Shown here in pieces: positions 8,322-16,033 of a stretch of 64,000 nucleotides of DNA (positions are counted from its first letter, which is position 1; the number at the start of each line of letters is the position of its first letter). The stretch is from Oscillospiraceae bacterium (lineage in GTDB: Bacteria > Bacillota > Clostridia > UMGS1810): NCBI GenBank assembly GCA_015068705.1, contig SVJZ01000004.1, positions 1-64,000 on the forward strand, read 5' to 3'. The position numbers and the translations under genes were made by a program. The notes beneath the pieces were generated by a model. The model was given only the letters and a program-made list of their open reading frames with translations, ran no database searches and was not told the origin of the DNA.

Positions 8322-11093
8322 ATGGATTACAATGCCAAGAGATTTCATCACAATTTAAAACGGAACGGGATCATTGCAGGGTGTGCGATTATATTTGCCA
8401 TCCTTTGTATGTTTGCGCTTGAGTTTTATGTTGACTACCTTGAAGTGCGCGAACTCGGAGATGCATTTGTGCAGGTGTTTCGCACCGATCTGAATGTAAA
8501 ATTGATTGCGCAGGCGATTAGTTTTGTAATAGTTTTTCTGGTACTGTTTTGTAACACAGCTTTGATTACAAGGCTTACTGCGGATAAAGAGAGCCCTATT
8601 TCGGAATTGTTTGGCGGTTTTTCGGCAAAGCTTCTGGTGTCGCTTGTGGTGTCTTTGATTGCCAGCTCTTTTATCAGCGAAGAAATCTATAACAATTATT
8701 TGTTGTTTGCCAACGCCACCTCGTTTGACAAGGTGGATCCGTTGTTCGGTCGGGATATCGGTTATTATATATTTACCCGACCTTTTCTTGCAGAGGCACT
8801 CAACAGTCTGCTTGCGGTATGGATGGCAGCTACCATTTATGCTGCATTGAGTTATGCAATTATTTACATTGTAAACCGCTTGATGGATTTGCCCGAGGTG
8901 AAGTATGAAAAACCGGTTGTGATTCATAATGTGGCAAATATTGCGTTGTACTTCTTACTCAAGGCAACCACCTACAAATTCAAATCCGAAGAAGTGCTTT
9001 ATTCTACCATAGGCGATTTCGCTGGCGCCGGGTTTACCGACATCAATATTTGGTACAACTTTTACCGCTTTGTTCCTTTCTTTTTGGTGGCGATTGTGAT
9101 TGCCGCAGTGATATTTCTGTATAAGAATAAAATCCGTCAAACACTGATCACAGTGGCGCTTTATCCGGTTTCGTTGGTCTTGGTAAGTATTGTGGCGGTT
9201 GTAGTGCAGGGAATTTTCGTCAGCCCGAATGAGGCGGTGAAAGAGCGCCCATATCTGATGAGAAACATGGAATACACCAAGATGGCATACAAACTGGATG
9301 GTTTGACCGAATTAGAGCATCCCATAACAAATATGCCCAGCAAGGACGAGATGGGGAAATACGCTGATACACTAAATAATATAGCCATTACCGATCAAGA
9401 ATCTACATTAACCGCGAACAACGCTCTACAAGGAGTGCGCAATTACTATAAGTTTAAAGATGTGGATATTCTGCCTTACGAAATCGGCGGAGAACGCAAG
9501 CTGGTATCGGTGTCGGCCAGAGAAATGGATAAGTCCAGCCTTACATCTTCGGCACAGACTTATGTGAACAGGGTATTTCGTTTTACCCATGGTTTTGGTG
9601 CGGTGATGAGCTCTGCCAGTAATGTGACCGAAGAAGGACAGCCGGAATTTCTGATTAAGGATATTCCGCCAACAACACAAGCAGGTGCACCACAGATTAC
9701 GCAACCGCGAATTTATTACGGAGAAGTGAGTGCTGACGATTATGTAATTGTAAACTCTACCATCCGCGAACTGGATTATACCGAAGGCTCTACCGAACGG
9801 GAATTCTCTTATGACGGGAAAGGCGGCATTGCGCTTAATTTCTTTAATCGGTTGATTTATGCGGTAAAACACACCGATTTTAAAATGCTCATGTCGGGGT
9901 ATATCACCGGAGAAAGTAAAATTTTGATTAACCGCAATATCATTACCCGTCTGGAAAAGGCGGCTCCCTTTTTGCGGTTTGACTCTGACCCGTATCTGGT
10001 GATTGATGGGGCAGGGCGACTCAAATGGGTGGTGGATGCCTATACCACTTCGGCGTATTATCCATATTCACAGACATATGATGATATCAACTATATCCGA
10101 AATTCGGTAAGAGCGGTGGTGGATGCTTATGACGGAGATATCACTCTGTATGTAATTGATCCGCTGGATCCCATTATCGCAAGCTACCAAAAAATCTATC
10201 CCGAAATATTTTCTGCCGAGCCAATACCGGAGGACATTCGCGTGCACACAGTCTATCCGCAGTATTTGTTTGGCTTGCAAGCAAAGGTATACGGGCGCTA
10301 TCATGTGACCAATCCCAATACATTTTATAATGAATCGGATTTATGGGTTATGGATAAGGAAATATACCACGAACAGGAAAAGAGCCTCTCGCCGTATTAT
10401 TGTCTGATATATCCCGAGGGGGATACGCAGGGAATGCAGTTGATGTCGTTGGTGCCATATACCCTTGCCAACAAGGAAAATATGGTGGGATATCTGGCAG
10501 TAAACTGCGAGGAAGAAAATTACGGGCAACTTTACGCATATCAATTTCCGCGTGGCAGCAAGGTATATGGGACCATGCAGATAGAGAGCAGGATAGACAA
10601 TGACCCGCTCATTTCCCGCGAGATGTCCTTGTGGGGGCAGGGCGGTTCCCAGGTAATTCGGGGCAATATGCTGGCCATCCCGGTTGGCGGTTCGCTTTTA
10701 TATATTGAACCGATTTATATTTCTTCTCAGAGCGGTGCGGCAATTCCGGAATTAAAAAGGGTTGCGGTAGCATACAATGACAAAATAGTGATGGAGCCTA
10801 CGCTGCGACGCGCTTTGGAAGTAATATTTGAAGGGAAGGCTCCAACCGGTCCTGTTGGAACACTTGCTGCCGGTGACAGCAAACCCATGCTTGAACCGGA
10901 GGAAGAAGGAAGAGGCGAGCCAAAACAGGAATTGGACAAGGTGATTGAGCGGATTACCGAGGGATATTACAATGCCCAGAATTATGCTGCACAAGGGGAC
11001 TGGAATGGCTTTGGCACCAATATGCAGGAACTGGATGAGGCGGTGCAGGAATTGCAACAATTTCACAGTGACAGAATCACTGAAAATCAGTAA
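8322..11093 (+). CDS. UPF0182 family large membrane protein
   Basis: This is a protein of about 923 residues with an N-terminal block of about seven hydrophobic helices (first ~300 residues) followed by a very large hydrophilic, probably extracellular domain. It has the family landmarks ERPYLMRNMEYTK, the DYTEGSTEREFSYDG region, RGSKVYG and the IPVGGSLLYIEP stretch. UPF0182 proteins occur in actinobacteria, Clostridia and cyanobacteria; no biochemical function is established. Start ATG 8322 follows GAAAGG at 8305-8310; the in-frame TTG at 8301 has no site. It lies 23 bases after ftsY and probably shares its transcript. The last ~60 residues are Glu/Gln-rich and predicted helical. Confidence 0.92.
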   Translation: MDYNAKRFHHNLKRNGIIAGCAIIFAILCMFALEFYVDYLEVRELGDAFVQVFRTDLNVKLIAQAISFVIVFLVLFCNTALITRLTADKESPISELFGGFSAKLLVSLVVSLIASSFISEEIYNNYLLFANATSFDKVDPLFGRDIGYYIFTRPFLAEALNSLLAVWMAATIYAALSYAIIYIVNRLMDLPEVKYEKPVVIHNVANIALYFLLKATTYKFKSEEVLYSTIGDFAGAGFTDINIWYNFYRFVPFFLVAIVIAAVIFLYKNKIRQTLITVALYPVSLVLVSIVAVVVQGIFVSPNEAVKERPYLMRNMEYTKMAYKLDGLTELEHPITNMPSKDEMGKYADTLNNIAITDQESTLTANNALQGVRNYYKFKDVDILPYEIGGERKLVSVSAREMDKSSLTSSAQTYVNRVFRFTHGFGAVMSSASNVTEEGQPEFLIKDIPPTTQAGAPQITQPRIYYGEVSADDYVIVNSTIRELDYTEGSTEREFSYDGKGGIALNFFNRLIYAVKHTDFKMLMSGYITGESKILINRNIITRLEKAAPFLRFDSDPYLVIDGAGRLKWVVDAYTTSAYYPYSQTYDDINYIRNSVRAVVDAYDGDITLYVIDPLDPIIASYQKIYPEIFSAEPIPEDIRVHTVYPQYLFGLQAKVYGRYHVTNPNTFYNESDLWVMDKEIYHEQEKSLSPYYCLIYPEGDTQGMQLMSLVPYTLANKENMVGYLAVNCEEENYGQLYAYQFPRGSKVYGTMQIESRIDNDPLISREMSLWGQGGSQVIRGNMLAIPVGGSLLYIEPIYISSQSGAAIPELKRVAVAYNDKIVMEPTLRRALEVIFEGKAPTGPVGTLAAGDSKPMLEPEEEGRGEPKQELDKVIERITEGYYNAQNYAAQGDWNGFGTNMQELDEAVQELQQFHSDRITENQ

Positions 11094-11113
11094 AATAAAT
11101 TTGGAAAAAGGTA

Positions 11114-11142
11114 TTGACAAGGGGAAAAATGTATAGTATAAT
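11114..11142 (+). promoter_or_regulatory. Perfect sigma-A promoter for ylxM-ffh
   Basis: TTGACA (11114-11119) and TATAAT (11137-11142) are 17 bases apart. Transcription would start at about 11149, inside the 5' arm of the hairpin that follows. The promoter lies 20 bases after the UPF0182 stop. Confidence 0.9.
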
Positions 11143-11146
11143 TAGC

Positions 11147-11173
11147 AACTGTAAAGCAAAACACTTTACAGTT
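11147..11173 (+). promoter_or_regulatory. Hairpin at the 5' end of the ylxM-ffh transcript
   Basis: AACTGTAAAG (11147-11156) pairs perfectly with CTTTACAGTT (11164-11173), followed by GCTTTTTCTTT. Given the predicted start site it would sit at the extreme 5' end of the mRNA, where it could protect against decay or act as an early terminator. It may also terminate read-through from the UPF0182 gene. Confidence 0.6.
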
Positions 11174-11197
11174 GCTTTTTCTTTGTGGGTGATGGAT

Positions 11198-11527
11198 ATG
11201 AAAAATCTTCAAGTAGGATATCTGTTGGATTTTTACGGCGGATTACTTCCGGAAAAGCGTCAGGAAATACTGGAATTGTATTATGAAGAAGACCTGTCGC
11301 TTGGTGAGATTGCCGAGCGAACGGGGATGACTCGTCAGGGCGTGCGTGATCACATTAAGCGTGCGGAACGCCAATTGGGATCATACGAGGAGAATCTCCG
11401 TTTGGCGCAGCGGTTTCAGACCGTTGCCCTGCTTACCGAAAAAATCCGGGAAATTGCACAAAACTCTTCCGCGGAGGAAAGCGACGAAATGATTGCACTG
11501 TTGGATGAGATTGATAAGTTACTATGA
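11198..11527 (+). CDS. ylxM: YlxM/UPF0122 DNA-binding-like protein, SRP-associated
   Basis: This 109-residue protein is a sigma-70 region 4-like helix-turn-helix: the segment LGEIAERTGMTRQGVRDHIK, residues ~35-55, is the recognition unit. YlxM/p13 proteins are always encoded next to ffh; in streptococci the homologue influences SRP assembly and its GTPase cycle. The start is taken as ATG 11198, giving MKNLQVGYLLDFYGG, the family N-terminus; ATG 11192 would add two residues. The gene is 23 bases before ffh and on the same transcript from the promoter at 11114. Confidence 0.93.
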   Translation: MKNLQVGYLLDFYGGLLPEKRQEILELYYEEDLSLGEIAERTGMTRQGVRDHIKRAERQLGSYEENLRLAQRFQTVALLTEKIREIAQNSSAEESDEMIALLDEIDKLL

Positions 11528-11550
11528 CGTATTTCATATAGGAGAGAACT

Positions 11551-12891
11551 ATGGCATTTGAAAACCTGTCGGATAAGTTGCAGGAAGCTTTCAAAAAGTT
11601 AAGAGGAAAAGGCAAAATTACCGAGGCTGATTTAAAGGTTGCCATGCGCGAGGTAAAGCTTGCGTTGCTGGAGGCGGACGTAAACTTTAAAGTGGTGCGG
11701 GATTTTGTAAAGACCGTATCCGAACGTGCTTTGGGCAGTGATGTGCTGGAAAGCCTGACGCCCGGTCAGCAGGTTATCAAAATTGTAAACGAAGAGCTGA
11801 CCGTGTTGATGGGTGCGGAGGCTGCAAAAATACAGTTTGCATCCAAACCACCTACCATTATTATGATGGTTGGATTACAGGGTGCCGGTAAAACCACTAC
11901 CAGTGCTAAACTCGGCGGTTTCTTAAAAAAGCAGGGGAAGCGTCCTTTGCTGGTTGCGGCAGACGTGTACAGACCTGCTGCACGCAAGCAATTAAAAGTA
12001 GTAGGAGAGCAGCTTCAGGTGCCGGTGTTCTCGTTGGATGAGTGCACAAACCCTGTGGAGATAGCCATAAAAAGTGCAGAGCATGCCGAACGGAATGGAA
12101 ACGATGTGGTGATTATCGATACTGCCGGTCGGTTGCATATAGATGAAGAACTGATGGGCGAACTTTCTGCCATCAAAGATGCAGTTCCGGTTACCGAGAT
12201 TTTGTTGGTGATTGATGCGATGACCGGTCAGGATGCAGTAAATGTTGCCGAGCATTTCAACAGTCAGTTGGAGATTACCGGCGTGGTGCTTACCAAGTTG
12301 GATGGTGACACTCGTGGCGGTGCGGCGTTATCGGTTCGCGCTGTTACCGGAAAGCCAATCAAGTTTGCCGGTATGGGTGAAAAGCTCACCGATTTAGACC
12401 AGTTTCATCCCGAACGTATGGCATCCCGTATTCTTGGAATGGGTGATGTGCTTACGTTGATTGATAAGGCACAACAGGCGTTTGACGAGAAAAAGGCGGA
12501 AGAGTTGGAGAAAAAAATCCGTGAATCCACCTTTACATTGGACGATTATCTCGATCAGTTGCGTCAGATGAAAAACATGGGTTCTTTAACCGATATTTTA
12601 GGAATGCTCCCCGGTATGAACCAAAAGGCGTTGCAGGGTGTATCGGTGGATGAACGAAAGATATTGCATATTGAGGCAATGATTACATCCATGACGTCGG
12701 CAGAACGGGTGAAGCCTGAGTTAATCAACGCAAGTCGCAAAAAGCGTATTGCAGAGGGAAGCGGCACACGGGTTCAGGATGTAAATATGTTGCTCAAACA
12801 ATTTGAGCAAATGAAGAAAATGATGAAACAATTCAGCAACCCCAAAAAATTGAAACGCAGCATGCGTGGCATGGGCGGATTTTTGCGGTAG
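11551..12891 (+). CDS. ffh: Signal recognition particle protein Ffh
   Basis: This GTPase of SRP binds 4.5S/6S-type SRP RNA and hydrophobic signal sequences on the ribosome. It has 446 residues: an N domain, a G domain with G1 GLQGAGKTTTSAKLG near residue 107, G3 DTAGRLHID and G4 TKLDGDTRGGAAL, then the Met-rich M domain with the RNA-binding SGTRVQDVN segment near residue 410. It is preceded by GGAGAG, seven bases before the ATG. FtsY, its receptor, is encoded 3.2 kb upstream. No SRP RNA gene is visible in the window. Confidence 0.98.
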   Translation: MAFENLSDKLQEAFKKLRGKGKITEADLKVAMREVKLALLEADVNFKVVRDFVKTVSERALGSDVLESLTPGQQVIKIVNEELTVLMGAEAAKIQFASKPPTIIMMVGLQGAGKTTTSAKLGGFLKKQGKRPLLVAADVYRPAARKQLKVVGEQLQVPVFSLDECTNPVEIAIKSAEHAERNGNDVVIIDTAGRLHIDEELMGELSAIKDAVPVTEILLVIDAMTGQDAVNVAEHFNSQLEITGVVLTKLDGDTRGGAALSVRAVTGKPIKFAGMGEKLTDLDQFHPERMASRILGMGDVLTLIDKAQQAFDEKKAEELEKKIRESTFTLDDYLDQLRQMKNMGSLTDILGMLPGMNQKALQGVSVDERKILHIEAMITSMTSAERVKPELINASRKKRIAEGSGTRVQDVNMLLKQFEQMKKMMKQFSNPKKLKRSMRGMGGFLR

Positions 12892-12932
12892 CTTAATTGC
12901 ATAAACGAATTCAATTACGGAGGTGAAATAGA

Positions 12933-13175
12933 ATGGTCAAAATGAGATTAAAACGTATGGGCGCAAAGAAGGCTCCGTTTTACCGTGTAGTGGTTGCGGA
13001 CTCCCGCTATCCGAGAGACGGTCGTTTCATTGAGGAGGTAGGTACTTACAACCCGATGGTTAATCCTGCTGAAATCAACATCGACGCTGAGAAAGCCAAC
13101 AAATGGCTGGCAAACGGTGCACAGCCGACCGATACGGTACGCGCTCTGCTCAAAAAGAGCGGCGTAATCAAATAA
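12933..13175 (+). CDS. rpsP: 30S ribosomal protein S16
   Basis: S16 is a small-subunit assembly protein that binds 16S rRNA. The 80 residues carry the family N-terminus [17 protein letters not shown] and the conserved [15 protein letters not shown] and GTYNP segments. GGAGGTGA at 12920-12927 precedes the ATG. It follows ffh by 41 bases, as in most Firmicutes, and heads the khpA-rimM-trmD-rplS block. Confidence 0.98.
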   Translation: MVKMRLKRMGAKKAPFYRVVVADSRYPRDGRFIEEVGTYNPMVNPAEINIDAEKANKWLANGAQPTDTVRALLKKSGVIK

Positions 13176-13195
13176 TTTTTGAAGGGGAAAACGCC

Positions 13196-13426
13196 ATGAA
13201 AGAGCTATTGGAATACATCGCACGGGCACTGGTGGATTACCCGGAAGACGTTGTGGTGCGTGAGGTTGAGGACGAGCAGGGTCTTGTTCTCGAACTGCAC
13301 GTTCGCGACGAGGATATGGGCAAGGTAATCGGCAAACAGGGCCGGATTGCCAAATCCATCCGCGCGGTGATGAAAGCTGCGGCAAGCCGTGAGAACACAC
13401 GGGTTTCTGTGGAAATCATGCAATAG
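13196..13426 (+). CDS. khpA: KH-domain RNA-binding protein KhpA
   Basis: This is a 76-residue single KH domain. The GxxG RNA-contact loop is GKQG in GKVIGKQGRIAKSIRAV, and the helix-sheet order matches the type II KH fold. KhpA pairs with KhpB/Jag in several Gram-positive bacteria to bind RNA and influence cell elongation and division. The start is ATG 13196, eight bases after GAAGGGG; the frame is open upstream into rpsP but without a better site. Its usual place is between rpsP and rimM, as here. An unusually long hairpin follows it. Confidence 0.95.
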   Translation: MKELLEYIARALVDYPEDVVVREVEDEQGLVLELHVRDEDMGKVIGKQGRIAKSIRAVMKAAASRENTRVSVEIMQ

Positions 13427-13438
13427 TTTTCGGTGCAA

Positions 13439-13493
13439 GAGAATGGACTATCTGATTGTTCGATTTATTCGAATGATTGGGTAGTCCATTCTC
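13439..13493 (+). other. 25-bp RNA hairpin between khpA and rimM
   Basis: Arms 13439-13463 and 13469-13493 pair at all 25 positions around a 5-nt loop: 20 Watson-Crick pairs and five G-U pairs (stem positions 13, 15, 16, 19, 20). The G-U pairs exist only in the plus-strand transcript; in the minus-strand RNA they become A-C mismatches, which argues for function as RNA. No T-run follows directly (CGCATACTATTTTTATTTT), so a plain terminator is unlikely. A double-strand-specific processing site or a regulator of rimM is more plausible. Confidence 0.75.
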
Positions 13494-13543
13494 CGCATAC
13501 TATTTTTATTTTGGAAGATAACTGCTGATAAGGAGTGAAACCC

Positions 13544-14044
13544 ATGCAACTGATTGAAGTGGGAGAAATTGTCAATACACATGCACTCAAAGGTGAAGTG
13601 AAACTCAATCCGTGGACAGACGCGCCTGAAGTACTGGAGCAATTTGATACCCTTTATACCAAAGAGGGAAAGGCGTTTTCGGTGGAGGGAGTACGTTACC
13701 ACAAAGCAAGTGTTTTGCTCAAGCTGTCCGGCGTAAATACAGTAGAAGCGGCAGAGGCGATGCGTGGCATGGTGCTGTATGCCGACCGTGCAGATTTTGG
13801 CGAGTTGCCCGAACAGACCTGGTTTGTCACCGACCTTATTGGCTTAACTGTAATAGAAAAAGAACAAAAACTCGGTGTACTGACCGATGTGTTTTCCACC
13901 GGCAGTAACGATGTATATGTGGTAAAACGAGAAGGAAAACGCGATCTACTGATACCTGCTCTGAAAAGTGTAATTGACGAGGTTAACCTAGTTGAAAAAG
14001 TGATGATGGTTACGCTTCCGGAGGGACTGGACGATGAGGTTTGA
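13544..14044 (+). CDS. rimM: Ribosome maturation factor RimM
   Basis: RimM binds S19 and helps mature the 3' domain of 16S rRNA. The 166-residue protein has the N-terminal beta-barrel opening IEVGEIVNTHALKGEVK and a C-terminal PRC-barrel with DVYVVKR and LLIPALKSVI. ATG 13544 follows AAGGAG at 13530-13535 with eight-base spacing; the in-frame GTG 13535 overlaps that site and is rejected. It overlaps trmD by 11 bases, the usual coupling. The long hairpin upstream leaves a 50-nt leader. Confidence 0.97.
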   Translation: MQLIEVGEIVNTHALKGEVKLNPWTDAPEVLEQFDTLYTKEGKAFSVEGVRYHKASVLLKLSGVNTVEAAEAMRGMVLYADRADFGELPEQTWFVTDLIGLTVIEKEQKLGVLTDVFSTGSNDVYVVKREGKRDLLIPALKSVIDEVNLVEKVMMVTLPEGLDDEV

Positions 14045-14720
14045 CATCCTTACTTTATTTCCGGAAATGTTTGCACCACTTGGAGAAAGTATGCTTGGTC
14101 GTGCGCAAGGCAACGGAATTTTGCAGATTAACACGGTAAATATTCGTGATTTTGCAGGAAATAAGCACAACCGTGTAGACGATGCGCCATATGGCGGAGG
14201 GCGCGGCATGGTAATGCAGGCACCGCCCATTTACGATGCATACCGGTCAATCGCAGATGAATGCACATATAAGCCGCATCTGATTTATATGTCGCCCAAA
14301 GGGAAAACCTTGACACAGGAAAAGGCAATCGAGTTATCCAAGCGAGAGCATATCGTTTTACTGTGTGGTCACTACGAAGGAGTGGACCAAAGGTTAATTG
14401 ACGAGGTGGTGGATGAGGAAATATCCATTGGTGATTATGTGCTTACCGGTGGGGAATTGCCTGCCATGGTTCTGATTGATGCGGTCAGCCGTATGCTGGA
14501 GGGGGTTTTATCAAACCCGGAAAGTTTTACGGATGAGTCGCACTTTTCCGGTTTATTGGAATATCCGCATTACACTCGTCCGCCCGTTTGGAGAGAACGG
14601 GAGGTTCCGGAGGTGCTTTTGTCCGGAAATCACGCGGAAATTGCACGTTGGAGAGAGGAAGAAGCGCGGAAAATCACTGCAATTCGCAGACCGGATTTGC
14701 TCAAAGAAAAAGAAAATTAA
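14034..14720 (+). CDS. trmD: tRNA (guanine-37-N1) methyltransferase TrmD
   Basis: TrmD methylates G37 next to the anticodon to prevent frameshifting, using S-adenosylmethionine bound in a SPOUT trefoil knot. Visible landmarks: FDILTLFPEMF at the N-terminus, DAPYGGGRGMVMQ, the LCGHYEGVDQR loop, and knot residues SIGDYVLTGGELPAM. Length 228 is slightly shorter than the ~240 common in the family. It overlaps rimM and is followed by the separate rplS promoter. Confidence 0.98.
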   Translation: MRFDILTLFPEMFAPLGESMLGRAQGNGILQINTVNIRDFAGNKHNRVDDAPYGGGRGMVMQAPPIYDAYRSIADECTYKPHLIYMSPKGKTLTQEKAIELSKREHIVLLCGHYEGVDQRLIDEVVDEEISIGDYVLTGGELPAMVLIDAVSRMLEGVLSNPESFTDESHFSGLLEYPHYTRPPVWREREVPEVLLSGNHAEIARWREEEARKITAIRRPDLLKEKEN

Positions 14721-14748
14721 AAATATTTGATAAAATTGAAAAAAACTA

Positions 14749-14777
14749 TTGAAATTTCCAAAAAAATGTGATATAGT
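14749..14777 (+). promoter_or_regulatory. Sigma-A promoter for rplS
   Basis: TTGAAA (14749-14754) and TATAGT (14772-14777) with a 17-base spacer in A+T-rich DNA after trmD. It would give a leader of about 65 bases in front of rplS. Confidence 0.75.
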
Positions 14778-14783
14778 ATTTGA

Positions 14784-14848
14784 GGTAAAACGGACGGTCC
14801 TCTGCTTGTAACGCACGAACGTCTACGGAGAGAGGAGGAATAGTTACA
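14784..14848 (+). promoter_or_regulatory. rplS (L19) mRNA leader with pseudoknot-like fold over the ribosome binding site
   Basis: GGACG (14792-14796) can pair with CGTCT (14820-14824), and TCCTCT (14798-14803) with AGAGGA (14831-14836), which is part of the Shine-Dalgarno sequence AGAGGAGG. The order a-b-a'-b' is that of an H-type pseudoknot. Low-G+C Gram-positive bacteria are known to have autoregulatory L19 leaders; whether this matches that model was not tested. Confidence 0.6.
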
Positions 14849-15190
14849 ATGGATATCATTTCCAGCATCACCAAAGACCAGATCAGAACTGATCTGCCCG
14901 AGTTGTTGATCGGTGATACCGTGCGTGTTCACGTACAGATTAAAGAAGGCAACCGCGAGCGTATTCAGGTCTTTGAAGGCACCATCATTGCCAAAAAGCA
15001 CGGTGGCATTTCCGAGACCTTTACGGTTCGGCGTGTGTCCTACGGCGTTGGCGTAGAGCGTACTTTCCCGGTAAATTCGCCCAAGATTGCAAAAATCGAA
15101 GTTGTGCGTAAAGGTAAAGTTCGCAGAGCAAAGCTCTACTATCTGCGTGACAGAGTTGGTAAAGCTGCTAAAGTTAAAGAGAGAATCTAA
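14849..15190 (+). CDS. rplS: 50S ribosomal protein L19
   Basis: This large-subunit protein sits at the subunit interface. The 113 residues match the family: [39 protein letters not shown], and [21 protein letters not shown] precedes the ATG by ten bases. It has its own promoter and a structured leader, and ends before a strong hairpin, so it can be controlled apart from trmD. Confidence 0.98.
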   Translation: MDIISSITKDQIRTDLPELLIGDTVRVHVQIKEGNRERIQVFEGTIIAKKHGGISETFTVRRVSYGVGVERTFPVNSPKIAKIEVVRKGKVRRAKLYYLRDRVGKAAKVKERI

Positions 15191-15199
15191 GTACACATG

Positions 15200-15230
15200 C
15201 AAAACGGGTATTGATATAATACCCGTTTTG
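15200..15230 (+). terminator. Terminator after rplS
   Basis: CAAAACGGGTATT (15200-15212) pairs perfectly with AATACCCGTTTTG (15218-15230), a 13-bp stem with a 5-nt loop. The 3' arm itself ends TTTTG followed by TTG, a modest U-tract. Confidence 0.75.
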
Positions 15231-15291
15231 TTGTAACCAAAAAGTGATTATTCAAGAAAGGATAGCCCAAATTGCGGGCGCGGTGATTGAA

Positions 15292-15981
15292 ATGGATGAA
15301 TTCAACAATCGCGATGAACAGTACCAAGAAAATCAGGATGTTTTGAATGAGCAAAACGTGGAAGAAGAGGTTGAAAATCTTCCCCTAAATCAAGAAGACG
15401 AAGATTACGGATACGAGTTTGATGAATACCAGCCTGAGCCCGAAAAAAGCAAAGTTGATTGGAAAAAGGAGTTGTGGGACTGGGTGGTATCCATTGCGGC
15501 TGCAATATTGATTGCGCTTTTAATTCGTACGTTTTTATTTACTCTGGTGCGCGTGGATGGTCCGTCCATGAGAAACACATTGCAGCACGGAGATACCCTG
15601 TATGTAAACCGTTTTATGTATGAACCCGAAGTGGGGGATATTATTGTATTCAGACCGCCAAATAGCCCCAAAACCCCCTATATTAAGCGTGTGATTGCCA
15701 CTGAGGGGCAGGTAGTAGAGGTGGACGAGGATACCGATACGGTAAAGGTGGACGGTGTGGTGTTGACTGAAGACTATATTCGTCAGGATTTTATCCGCGA
15801 TGAAGGCACCATGAAATATCCGTATACTGTTCCAGAAAATCACATCTTTGTAATGGGAGATAACCGGAACGAGAGCCGTGACAGCCGTGATGCGACCGTG
15901 GGTGCCATCCCTGTGAAAAATGTGATTGGTCATGCGTTGTTCCGTTTGTTGCCCTTTTCTGAATTTGGTACATTAAAGTAA
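15292..15981 (+). CDS. lepB: Type I signal peptidase
   Basis: This membrane-anchored serine-lysine protease removes signal peptides from secreted proteins. After ~55 very acidic residues there is one transmembrane helix (WVVSIAAAILIALLIRTFLF), then the catalytic Ser in DGPSMRNTLQHGD, Lys in YIKRVIATEG, and the MGDNRNESRDSR box. The acidic cytoplasmic extension is longer than usual. Start is uncertain: ATG 15292 lacks a strong site, while GAAAGG at 15256-15261 would suit a non-standard ATT at 15271; the frame is open from GTG 15244. Its place between rplS and rbgA is standard in Clostridia. Confidence 0.93.
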   Translation: MDEFNNRDEQYQENQDVLNEQNVEEEVENLPLNQEDEDYGYEFDEYQPEPEKSKVDWKKELWDWVVSIAAAILIALLIRTFLFTLVRVDGPSMRNTLQHGDTLYVNRFMYEPEVGDIIVFRPPNSPKTPYIKRVIATEGQVVEVDEDTDTVKVDGVVLTEDYIRQDFIRDEGTMKYPYTVPENHIFVMGDNRNESRDSRDATVGAIPVKNVIGHALFRLLPFSEFGTLK

Positions 15982-16033
15982 AATCTGCAGAAAGGATGCC
16001 GCAGAAAGTGTTTCTGCCCGGTGATAAATCACG

